The position numbers and the translations under genes are program-made. Positions 20,301 through 32,300 of a DNA stretch of 64,000 nt are shown in pieces. The stretch spans positions 108,834,324 through 108,898,323 of the forward strand of contig CM037876.1 of the NCBI GenBank assembly GCA_021292165.1, read 5' to 3'. Source of the DNA: Shinisaurus crocodilurus (Eukaryota; Chordata; Lepidosauria; Squamata; Shinisauridae). Below the pieces are notes generated by a model that ran no database searches, had not been told where the DNA came from, and worked only from the letters and a program-made list of their open reading frames with translations. How positions within the stretch are numbered: the first letter of the stretch is position 1; each line of letters opens with the position of its first letter.

Positions 20301-23300
20301 AACTACAGAATTTAAACAAACTTTGGCAGAAGCCCCTGTGACAGACTAGTCACAGACTAGTGCGCCTACTTTGTCATTAAAAGAGTGATGGCAGTAAAAA
20401 AACTTTGTCGATATAAAACCCCTAGGAATAGAAATGAGCACTGGTTTAATGTTAGATTTTTTGAAGTTCTACATGGGACTGTAGAATTGTGGGATAATAT
20501 ATAATTAAAGGGCCCATAGTTCCAAGAGGAGAGAAATACCTTAGCTTTGTAAAGATGGAAGGAAAAAGAAGGGAAAGCGTAAAAGGGCAAGGGGGAATCA
20601 ACCCCAGATTTATCATTTAGGGATTTGTTAATCAAATGGGGGAGTGGAGACACATCCCGCCCATCACAGTAATTTTAAGAGGTTGTTTAAATTGCTGGAA
20701 AATCAAGAAATGGGTTGGGGAAGGATTACTCTAAAAGGGTCAGAAAGACACAGAGTGCACAAGGAAAGGAGACCAATTTCCTGGGCCTTCTTTACTCCTG
20801 GTAAGTGAAGATCCTAATCCACAGGTGGCAATCATTGATCTCCTTTCTCTTGATCCAGCTAAAATTGCTATCTGATGACCCACCTTTGCTTAAGAGCCCA
20901 GTTATAAAAGAGACTCACTTTATACGTAAACCATCCTGGTCAATAGACCCATTTATAGTGCTTTTGAGACTTCAGCTGCCTCTGTAGTTTTTCTATGCCT
21001 AAAGGTGAACAAACTCAAGCTGGAAAGAAATCTGTCTTCAGTGATATAGGGGTAGCTTTTCTATCAATTCTAGATATAAGGGAAGTTGCATTTTTTAAAT
21101 TATTATTCTAACTTTGGGATAAAAGCAACTTTTACCAGAACCTCCACTGTGCATTCTATCCTCAGATGCAGTGAAGTTTTTGCCAAATTTGGAATAGGGT
21201 GAATAGATCTCTCCTTTATACTGTGATTTCACTTTTACTTAAAGGTCTGTGTGCCATTTACCAGGATATAGTGCCTCAAAGGAAGAAGGACCTTTTGATC
21301 CCAAACTGCATTGCTAAAGAATTGTTGCTGTAGCCATCTAAGATCACCGGTAATTGTTACATTTGGACTGTGGTGGTGACGATGGCTCCAGACTCCCATT
21401 AGTCTGATGAATAGGAATTATTTTTGTAATGATCACTTACTGATGGTAGTGAAGGATGCCTCTTTGTGGCATCAACGCAAGAGTCCTTTATGGTGCAATC
21501 CTGTGCATGTTTAGACAGAAAAGTCCTAAAATGCCCAGCATTCCTCAGCTAGCATGGACTTAATTTTAAAACCTGATGATTACTGTCCTCAGTTGCAGAG
21601 ACCTGCTATCCCAAATCTCCCTAAAGACAATCTTACAAAAGAGCAACCAGCAACATTGTTATCTATCTGGTTGGTATCTCTTGAGCCCCTTTTCTCTCTC
21701 TGCCCTATAGAGGTTGCCAACTGTTCATCAGCAGAAGAACTGGCTTTAACCCAGTTGGGTTATTTTCAACTCTACACTATCTAATTCTGGTAACTGGCCA
21801 AGAGGATACTATTCTAAGGCCAAGTAAAAATTTTACTGCCCCTACCCTTGTGTAAGGCTAAAGGCTACACTTTTTTTTTTTTAAGGGAGAGGAGAAAACT
21901 AAAATGTAGGAAAGATTAGCATTTGGAAAAACTGAAATCCTAGTACATAAAAGGAAATAACATGCATGATATATGGATTATAACATATGCAACCATTGTT
22001 TGTTGGAGCCCTGTCTGAATAAGATTTTGTTTTGCCTTAAATCAGTTTTTTTTTTTGTTCTGTTTTTCAGCGCATGCAGACCTTGCTGAAAGAATATAAA
22101 GAAAAGGAAAAATCCAATGTGTTTAAAGATAAACGTTTTGGTGAATATAATACCAAAATAAGTCCAGAGGAAAAAATGATGAAGAGGTTTGCTTTGGAAC
22201 AACAGGTAATGTTTGATAGTACTTTAGCTTTAAAAAAGTAAGTAAGTCATGGCCTCAGGGAGCTGGTTTGGGGTCTTATGAAAGGGTAGCAAATTGTTAT
22301 TTAATTAGGGTGCAATCCTATGAACTGCGCCTTCACTGCTTGGATCTTTGCCTCCCTGTCCTCTCTCCTTTATTTTCACTAGACAGGCTTTTTAGCCCAT
22401 CTAGCGAGGGTGCTTTAGAGGGGGAGGGAAGGTGGCTGGAGGAGGCTCAGGATAAATCATACCCTGGCCACTCTGGTCTTCTCCCCTCCCACCCACAAGA
22501 ACACCCCCTTTTCCCCCTCTCCGAGGTTGATTTTCTGACCTCAGAGAGGCGGCTGGCACAGTTCTCTCTGTGCTGGGTGTGGATGTCTGCCTCCCCCTTC
22601 CGAGGTCAGATCGCTATCTCCGACCTTAGAAGGGATTTTCCAAGTCATCCTGTGGTCCCTGGTATGCTTTCCCAGGGGCCATAGGATTGCTCTCTCCAAG
22701 TATTACTGTATTTTTAATACCAGAGAGCGGGAGAGGTGTTTGGGATGTTCTACCTCAGGTGCCAAAATACTTGGCTGGCTTTATGTGCTGCTCTATGTCA
22801 GGCGCCAAATGCTTTAGGCTGGCCCTGGCTTTAACTGTTTTTTTATTCCAACATATACAATCTCTGAAGTTTAAATTTTGATTAAAAATTTAATCAAGTC
22901 TAAGCTTATGCTTTTTACTCAATATTGAAGATAGGTTCTGTCGGTGTTCCAGTTCTTACTGAGATCTATTTTCTCAACTGACCATTATAAAGCACTTAGG
23001 ATACCAGCTACCAATTCCTAAACATATTTTAAGTGTGATGTTGAAAAACAGGGTGTCCATTCAGTACATAAGGTTGATTGGACATGAGACTGCCATATCC
23101 ATAAGACAAATTAGATATGTGATTCAAATTGTCTAGAAGGGGAATTCAGGGTTTTTAATGCAGCAAGAGCAAAATGGGATGATGTTTAACAAGTCAAAAA
23201 GGAGAAAAAGGAATACGTGGAGACTGAGTGACAGGTGTGAAAGGAAGTGCCAGAGAGAAATTCAGGAAGACTTGACAGGTGTTGTATGGTTTATGCAGGG

Positions 23301-26300
23301 GTTGGTAACCTCCAGGTCATGGCGTGCCTCTAAGCCTCTGTCTGGACCTCCAGACTCCCCCAGGCATCAGCCCTTCACCAGCCCCACTCTGGGTTATTGA
23401 TATTTATTCTGTCCTGCTCTGTCGTTCAACAATAAACCTGATGGAACCATACACACATTGCAGAAGGTGAATGCCTGAATACAGATGTCTTTGTTGTTGC
23501 ATACTGGACATCGGTAATTCCACCCACTTCTGACTGTATCTTCAGCCACTGCTGGAATGAAGGCCTCGGTAGGTTTTGATGGAGGTAGTGTGGACCTTGA
23601 ATGGAAAAAGGTTCCTGCCCCTGGCTTACAGTTCTCTTTCTCTCTGGCAAGGTCTAATGTGACAGATGCCAAATGTAAAAATTAGGGCTGTCAAACACTG
23701 TAATAATGTGTATGTTGGCAAGAGTTCAGAAAATTACATAGAGCAGGAATTTAGTGACCAAAATGAAAGAGGACAGATAGTGACCTGCTTCGCATGACAT
23801 GAAAGCCTAGCGTGGGTTAATTTACCCATGCGGGCTGTCACATCATGCTGGAAGCCCGCGGGTGCCTGGCTTGCCATGTCATGTGAACCCAGGTGGCAAG
23901 GGTTGTTTGAAGGTTAGACAACCCTCAAATAACCCTAAAAGAAGTCTAACCCTCAAACAACCCCTGCCGCCTGTATTTGCATAACGCAGCAAGCCAGGCA
24001 CCCACAGGCTCCATGCAAAAATGGCACCCACAGCACAATGCAACAGCCCATGCGGGTAAATTAACCAACGGTGGGCTGTCATGTCATGAAAACCAGATCT
24101 GAGTCTTCTTTTTAAAAAAAAATCATGAGGAAAGCAGAAGTCACAATCTTGAAAATAATGCTTCTGTTTCTAAGGGACATGATGAAAGAGTAATGCCCTT
24201 GACTGCATACTTTGAGGCTGAGTGAGCTATACTCTGTTTCACTCTGCATAAGCAACCCACGTTTGTAGAGCTATAAAACATATACCTGATTGAACTTCTT
24301 TTCTGATACAAGCAAAACAAACCTCAATGATTGCGTACCCCTACCCAAACCTCACCACCATGGTCACAAATACACTAGTCTAAGACGGGGTAGTTGCAAG
24401 TTGTCGGCTACAATAAAAGCAGATGTCTTGCCTCACAAGCTCTGTAAATCGTAACTATTAACATACTAAGCAAGATCATAGAGTTTTTTTTCTTTGTTAC
24501 AGAAACACTATGAAAAGAAAAATATATATAATCTCAATGAAGAGGAAGACTTAACCCACTATGGCCATTCTCTAGCAGACATCGAGAAACTTAATGATAT
24601 TATTGATAGTGACAGTGATACTGAAGAAGGAGGAATACTGTCAGGTAAGAAGAGTCAAATGGGCATAGTGGTACATATGCCATGATGTGGGGTGGAACAT
24701 TTTCCAAAATACAAAATTGGCAGAAAATTTCCATTTCGTAAGCTCATTAGTAATGAATGGATACCCAATTGCAAATATATTAGGCAAGCTTGGCAGTTTC
24801 AAAGTTGTAATGAATGTTTCTCGGGTAATTATTGCTAGCAAGTATGTGAGAGAATACGTATATGTCACTGAAATACATATGTCTTAGTTGAAATGGTACC
24901 AATAAGTAGTGACCGCAAAACTGAAAGTGCCCCAACAATCATAGTGGAAGAGGGTTGGAACTGTTGAAATAGATGAATGGTTCTCAACATATCATTTGGG
25001 TTGCTAAAATTTATTAGTGTGTCAACAGCTTTCAGTACCGTCTTAACTTTAAGGGCATTACATGCTATTGTCTTTAAATTTTTACAAGTATTCCGATAAA
25101 AATGTCTACATAATATAACACATAAATAACATTAGGTGCATTTTAATTTCCCCCCCTCAAGTATTTCAGGTTAAATGTTTGTCATTTGGGACAGAAAATT
25201 AACATAGGTACCTTTTTTTAGCTTTGTAAAAGTAAACATGCTAAATTGGATCACATCTGTGCATCTCTTATAGACCCAACAGTTACAGAATGCAGTAACT
25301 AAAATTTGGTCCTATTAGTGTAATTGAAATGATACTTTCAAAAGTTAAAACTATAGTAAATAGTAGGTGAGTTTGCATGACATGACAACGCACCCTGCAA
25401 ATAAGCTATGCACTGTGACTTCGTGGAACAGCCCACAGTGCGCCCGGCAGACGATCAAGCTCATCGTGGGTTGTTCCTCCTTTCCCCCTTGGTTCTCATA
25501 TACCCCAGCAGATACCCCAGGGGATTTGGCGGCTGAAGCCACCTTGTCTCCTCGCCCCACTCTGCTCACAATCCCTTTTCGGTCATTGCTGCAACTTTTT
25601 TCCTTTTTTTCCCTTTCACAATTTTTTTGCGATCTCTGGCAGTGACAGCCACTTACAGCCCCTTCAAAGTGCCCAAGCAGCACATTGGACTGTCACTGGT
25701 TCACCACCTTTAACAAAAAAAAAAATAGTTGCCAGAAATGTGTGCAAATATTTCTGCAATTCCCCCCCCCTGCCCCCCAGTCTTTTGCAGGTGCGGAGGT
25801 GAGCATTTGCAGATGACCAAAATGCGAAGTCTTGCCTGCTCAATGTTGTGGTGTTTGCTGTCAAAGTGCAGTAGGTATCCACCATGGACATTGACCAAGC
25901 AAGACTGCGAATAGATTGTTTTGTTACTTTGCTTCTCACTTGATAGCTTTCAAGTGAAAAGCAAAGCTGCAAAAAGATCTTTGCTTGCGAAAGGGAGTGA
26001 TGAATATATCACAGGGCTAAACAGGGTTTTCTGGCAGAAAATCTGTATATTTCCCTGTTAAAAAACCCTGTTGAGCCCTGTGAAAAATCTCTTTCAAAAA
26101 GAAACCCTTTCCTTTGACAGCTGTCAAAACTCCACGCTCCTGTAAATGAGGCGGGATGCACTTTTCCCCTTTCCCAAGCACCTAGACTTGGGAAAGGATG
26201 GAAAAGGTAGACGACACTGAAAACTGTCATGTCCACACTTCAAAACTAGAGGCTCTTGCTGCAAAGGGGGAGATATACTCGCAACCCCATTTCACAAGCA

Positions 26301-29300
26301 AAGTTTGTTTTGCAGCTTTGCTTTTCACTTGACAGCTCGCCGTTTGACAGCTGTGAAGCAAGAGCAAAGTAACAAAATAACCTATTTGCAGCCTTGCTTG
26401 GTCAATGTCCATGGTGGATACCTACTGCACTTTGACAACAAACACCACAACATTGAGCAGGCAAGACTTCGCATTTTGGTCATCTGCAAATGCTCACCTC
26501 CGCATCTGCAAAAGACTGGGGGGCGGGGGGGATTGCAGAAATATTTGCACACATTTCTGGCAACTAATTTTTTTTTTTTTTCAAGGTGGTGAACCAGTGA
26601 CAGCCACTCCAGTGTGCTGCTTGGGCACTTTGAAGGGGCTGTAAGTGGCTGTCACTGCCAGAGTTTGCAAAAAATTGCAAAAAGGGAAAAAGCGACCGCA
26701 GTGACCAAAAAGGGTTTGTGAGTGGAGTAGGGAGACTGAACCAGTGACAGTCCTCCAAAGTGTCGATTGGGCATTGCTGGATCGGCTGTCCGTGGTAGTG
26801 GCCTGGGTGAGCTTGGCAAGAGTGGCAAGGGCTTTTTGCTGCTCTTGCCAAGTGGTTCACTCACCACTCACCCAGGTTAGGATGACACAACAACCCATCA
26901 TGGGTTCAACAAAACCTACAAAAAGCCATGGGTTGTCAGGGTGGCTTGTTGTCCCGAAACAAGCCCCCCTATGGGTTCGCATAACACAACAACCCACCAT
27001 GACTAGTTACCGTAATGGGTTGCCGTGTCATGTGAACCCAGTCAGTACTATGTTTGAATCTAGTTTTTATTTTGTTTTCTTAACTGTGGAGACCGGCTAG
27101 GGTAAATGTTTGGCACGTCATCCCTGGAGATCTCATGTGATCTCAATGACACAAAGAAAAAACTTGGGCTTTTAATAAATACACAATGTTATGCTGAGTT
27201 AGTATTCTCAGTTGACCTACTTCTTTCATGACCTTTCATTTCTAGCGGAATTAACAGCTGCTCATTTCGGAGGTGGTGGGCTTCTTTGTAAGAAAACACT
27301 CACAGGGCAGCAAAATGAAGAGGATAAAAAACCCAAGTCACGGAAGGACCTCATCGAAGAACTGATAGCAAAATCCAAACAGGAAAAGGTAAACTTTTGA
27401 ATTTCCTGTACTACAGCTGAATTCTTTTGAAATTAAAAAAATAAACACTATAAAACAGGCAGGGTTTATCAGTTTGTCATTTTCCATGCAAGAGTCCTTC
27501 GGTTTTATGACAGTTTGGGCTGGGTCATGCATGTATTTCCATAACTTGATGATTGAAGTATAAAGTAATGGCTTAGATGTGTGAATGGGACATCATAGAT
27601 TTAACTCATATTGGTCGTGTTCGCACGACACGACAACCCATCCTGCAAATAAGCTACCTAGTGAGGGTTGTTCATGGAACAACTCACGGTGCACCTGAGA
27701 GACAGGCTTACTGTGGGTTGTCCCCCAACCACCTGCCTCAGTCCTTGCTGGTATCCCAGGGGACTTGGTGGCTGAACCCTCCTTTTATTTATTTATTAAA
27801 TTAATTTATTTGTTTATTAAAATTTTTTAATTGCCCATCTGGCCGGTCACCCGGTTATTTATTTATTATATTTATACCCCACCTCTTTTCCTGCATGGAA
27901 CCCAAGGTGGCTTATATAATCCTCCTCCTCTCCCTTCTATCCTCACAACAACCCTGCAAGATAGGTTAGGCTGAGAGTTAGTGACTGGCCCAAAGTCACC
28001 CAGTGAGTTTCATGGCCGAATGGGCACATTGGAGTGGCCATAACTGGATTGCCACCTTTTTTTTTTTTTTTAGGGACCAGAAATGTGCACAAATATTTTC
28101 CATTTTTCTTCCCCCCCCCCCTTTTTTTCTTTTTTTGGTCTGTCTAGCCAAAATGCGAAGTCTTGCCTGGTCAAAGTCCTGGTAAATGTCTCCTGTCAAA
28201 GTGTACGAAGCAACATCCATTGACATTGGCCAAGCAAGGCTGCAAATAGGTTAATTTGTTACTTTGCTTTTCACTTGACAGCTGTCAAACGGTGAGCTGT
28301 CAAAAGAAAAGAAAAGCCATGAGGGGATTGTTGCTTACAAAAGGGGGTGGCGAGTAGATCAACATTGAGTATAGGTTGTCATGTGTGAATTGGGATGGTT
28401 CACACAATCAGATCGAACCACCCGTGTGTTATTTGAGGGTTGTTTAACCCTCCAAGAAGCCAAGCTGCTCCTGTTTGGATAGTAAGCTGCAGCCGGGCAG
28501 TGATTATGCAAATCGCTCCTGGCAGACACCACAGCTCACAACAAGCCACAGTGCCTTGTTTTGATCATGCAAACTGGGTGAATGTATGACAGATCATTTG
28601 TCACATTTGTGTCTCTTTTTTTCCTTTTAGATAGAGAGAAAAATGCAGAGGGAAAATACATTAGAGCTTACAGAAAAACTTAACAATGATTGGAAAGAAA
28701 TCCAAACTTTTCTGTTCCACAAGACTTCCAACTCAGATATGCAAAATGAAGTGGAGGAGAAATTCAAGGTCAGTCTTTCGTTACCCACGTTCCCTTAACC
28801 AAAATAGTATCTTAGCTTTCTATCTGTTTGTCAGTTAGTGATACAAACTCCTGCCTGAAGGTACCAGGAAAAACTGAAACCTTATGAGCTTTTATGATGG
28901 TAACTTATCTCTCTTTCCCAACCACTGGTGGTGGTTGTTTTAATGCTCTTTATCATGAATGGCTGTTTATTTGCTGATGGCCTAGATTCTGCTGTGCAAC
29001 ACTCCCCCCTGTCCTACTTATTTGCAAAATACCTAGCAGAAGTTTCTGCTTGTGCAGTTAACATCCCAGCATCCAAATGTTTGCTGTATACATGAAAGCA
29101 AAGCTTCTGGGAAATGTGAAACAGGTGGGAGAGAAGGAGGGGTGACAGAGGTAGCCGGCCAGATGGGCGATAAATAAATATTAATAATAAATAAATAAAT
29201 AATAGAAATTATAACGGGAGTCAGAAAGGGACATGGCATTGGGTTGCGGGGCCCCACTTGTTCAACAAAGGGAAATGGTCCATGACCAAAGAAAGCTAAA

Positions 29301-32300
29301 AGTGCAATATGAAACTTGGGTAAAACAATACAGTATAAAATGCTTGACTTATCTTTGCTGTATAATCCAAATAAATACTTTGAACAAACAAACTGAAATG
29401 TTTAAAATACAAAAATTTTAATCCCTTTTCGGTCATTGCTGCAACTTTTTTCCTTTTTTTCCCTTTCACAATTTTTTTGCGATCTCTGGCAGTGACAGCC
29501 ACTTACAGCCCCTTCAAAGTGCCCAAGCAGCACATTGGACTGTCACTGGTTCACCACCTTTAAAAAAAAAAGTTTGTTTGAAAAAATAATATCCTTAATT
29601 CAAGACAATGACAAATCTGATAATTCTGATATATATTGGTGACTAGTCACCAATATGTATTTGTGGAGAATAATTTCAATTCACCAGTATTTCAATATTT
29701 CAGTCTTCAGTGGCATAAATGTTGCAAATAGTGAATTTGCTACTACAGAATATGATAGGACAATTCAGGCTTGATTAGCACAAGAGTTGTGTTCATGTAT
29801 TTCTGTAGATAAACTTTATTATGAAAAATCTTCCACTGTCCAGACTCACTAATTTTGGACAAAAGTGATGCAACTGCAATTCCAAAGTTCTGGAACTGCT
29901 TCCCCCCGCCCCCTTTAACTTGATGGACAAATGTCTGTTTCCATGTCTTTAAAATAAAATAAGGGGGATTCTCAGTGTTTTTAAATGTAGATGTTAATTT
30001 CTCTAGATTAAAAAAAATATTGAATATGGATGCAATCATATACACACATGGGAGTGAGAACCATTGAATGAAGAAGGATTTACTTCTGAGTAGACATGTA
30101 TAGGATTGCGCTGTAAGAGTATGTGGTCTTGATATTATACCCCCTATTTCTCACAGGCACACAGACAGACCTGTTATCCTTTTTGTTTCTGCTTTCCCTA
30201 TCCCTGCTTTAATTATGGGTGGAGGTACTAAACTGACCAGGTTTGGGGTGTTATTCTGGGATGTGTATGCTGCTCTGGATGATCCAGTGTATATTCAACG
30301 AACAGTGCACATAACAATTTTGTCCCCATAATTTGTGTTTGTGTTAAAGTGCTTAGTGCTTCCTGGTGTGGGGTATATTAGAATACATAGTAAATTCTTG
30401 CCCCCTCCCTGCCAAACATAACCCCTAGAAATAATTAGAAGTAATCAAGCTAATAAACTATTTTAGTTTTAAAACTGGATAACAGGACGTATGATGCTTG
30501 TCATTCTGGATGTACTCATCTGCTTCTGCAATCATTAAACTGATATTGCATGATAAATGTTTAAAGGTGTTTTAGGAAGAAATATTGGTCGTCAAAATTA
30601 CGGTATGATAAGTTATAAATGTATTTTTTGCCAGAAACTATTGGAGTAAATTGATAAATTCTTGTGGAGAAAGCCAACCTAAGCCCCCTGCCTGACACCA
30701 GCACCCGCTACCCCCTTAGCATTGAACCCGCGCAGAAGACCAGGTTGTCGGTCTTCCACTATTCTACTACATGTGAATAGTTTAAATATCTTCAGTAATG
30801 TGTTGGGATGGAGTAGAAGAAGCACAGGCAACAATCTTTCATCTCAAAATAGGGAGTATGTTTTGTGTATTTGTCTCTATTTTAATCTGTGAAATGTTAG
30901 GAGGTATAATCATTCGAGAAGGCTAAACATGTTTTCAGTCTGATTTCTTCACATGCAAACTTATTGTAGAATACAGCACAAACACTACCTTTCTGGTTGT
31001 TTTGTTTTGTTTTCAGCCTGATGAATATGATATAATAGTTAAGGAACTAGGGTTTGAGATGAAGGTGCAGCCCTCTGTTAGGATGAAAACCAAAGAAGAT
31101 TTGGCAAAAGAGGAACAAGAGAAGCTCCGACAATTAGAGGTATCCTGTATGTTTCTGTATTGCAATTTACCTAAATCTTAAAATGCTTTCATTTACTCTA
31201 TTTAATGATTATTTGTAGCATCTCATTTATCTTCTATAATGTGCAAGTAGATAAGGCACGAGGCACAGGAACCCTAAAAAGTGAATGAATGGTCACAAAC
31301 CAAGGAATTGGTTATATAAGTGTTTTTCTGTAAACCGCCCAGGGAGCCTTTGGGCTGATGGGCGGTAAATAAATATATTAAATAAATAAATATGTGTTAA
31401 ATAAAAAGAATTGTATCCACAAGTTATGCAAATACTTATATGTTAAACAACAAAATTCACACCTCAATATCCAATAATATAAAAAAATACAAATGCCAAA
31501 CTTTGACAGACATATTACAAAAAATAATCCAAACAGTAGGTTAAACAATCAAAAAATACGATTGCCAATCATTAACAAACATAATATACAAAAAAAATCC
31601 AAACAGTATACAAAAATAACCCAAGCAGGCAAGTGTACCAGTTACAAATCTTGTTTCATAATCTTCATCAGCCCTTGTGCCTTATCTGCTTGCTTGTTTG
31701 GAGCTCTCCCTTTTTTTCTTTGCCTTTTCTGTAATATGAACACAACTTTGTCAGTTTCACTATTAGAGAGCCAGTGTAGTATAGCGCTTACAACTGGCTT
31801 CCCCAGTGCAGTGCCCATGGGCAGCAGAACACCTGGAGAGACATTCCCCTTCACCCATGCAGCTCTCAGCTCCACAAAAGGAGCAGGGAGTGGAGCTGAG
31901 AGCTGCATGGGTGAAGGGGAATGTCTCTCCAGGTGTTCTGCTGCCCATGGGCACTGCACTGGGGAAGCCAAATTGTAAGCACTATACTACACTGGCTCTC
32001 TTAACTCCTTCAGTGGAGTCGCTCAAGACCAGCAGCTCCAAAACCATGCCGCCACCAACTTGCTACAGCAACAGCACAACCCAGTTGGAAGCCCACTCCT
32101 CCATTCTTATTGGTTAATGGTAGAAGGTAAAGCAGGGCATGGCTGACATATCTGTCCAGTGGGGGGGGGGGGGGGGGAGAAGGGAACACATGGAACCTGC
32201 TGAGCAGCATGAGAAACAAAGAGGGTAGAAAAGATTCTGTGGGATCATTAACTCAGCCTAACCTACCTCACATGGTCATTATGAGGGTAAAATGGGAGGT

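Larger units (their letters stand above)
17321..22070 (+). other. NOP14 intron 1
   Basis: Holds a reverse copy of the unclassified repeat (17950-18085), a short TIR element (18112-18475), a perfect hairpin (18641-18678), a dimeric 5S-SINE (18679-18925) and a CORE-SINE (19100-19330). The stretch 19331-21480 has no feature I recognise. The frame at 19572-20009 is not convincing. Confidence 0.6.
22206..24502 (+). other. NOP14 intron 2
   Basis: Contains a TIR element with CAATCCTATG ends (22306-22695) and a hairpin-family composite (23783-24098). I see nothing in 22696-23280 or 24099-24502. 23290-23400 has a faint hAT-MITE-like end (CAGGGGTTGGTAACCTCCAG). Confidence 0.6.
24645..27245 (+). other. 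NOP14 intron 3
   Basis: Almost fully explained by two repeats: an unclassified repeat with a homolog in intron 16 (24690-25230) and a 1.7-kb hairpin element (25368-27048). Confidence 0.7.
27389..28630 (+). other. NOP14 intron 4
   Basis: Mostly repeat: a hairpin-family copy (27608-28600) with an L2-like tail and a CORE-SINE inserted in it. Confidence 0.65.
28769..31016 (+). other. NOP14 intron 5
   Basis: Contains an L2-like tail (29140-29215), a 144-bp exact copy of a hairpin arm segment (29420-29563), a 24-bp palindrome (29630-29655), and a palindromic repeat end near 30055-30115. The rest of 29664-31016 is AT-rich with nothing recognised. Confidence 0.6.

Noticed and set aside
25710..26644. 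Open frames in NOP14 intron 3 that share peptides in both directions.
   Set aside because: They are the two arms of a hairpin element read on opposite strands.
31493..31978. 161-codon frame and overlapping antisense frames.
   Set aside because: Produced by the 235-bp palindrome; the same peptide (CPWAAEHLERHSPSPM) appears on both strands.
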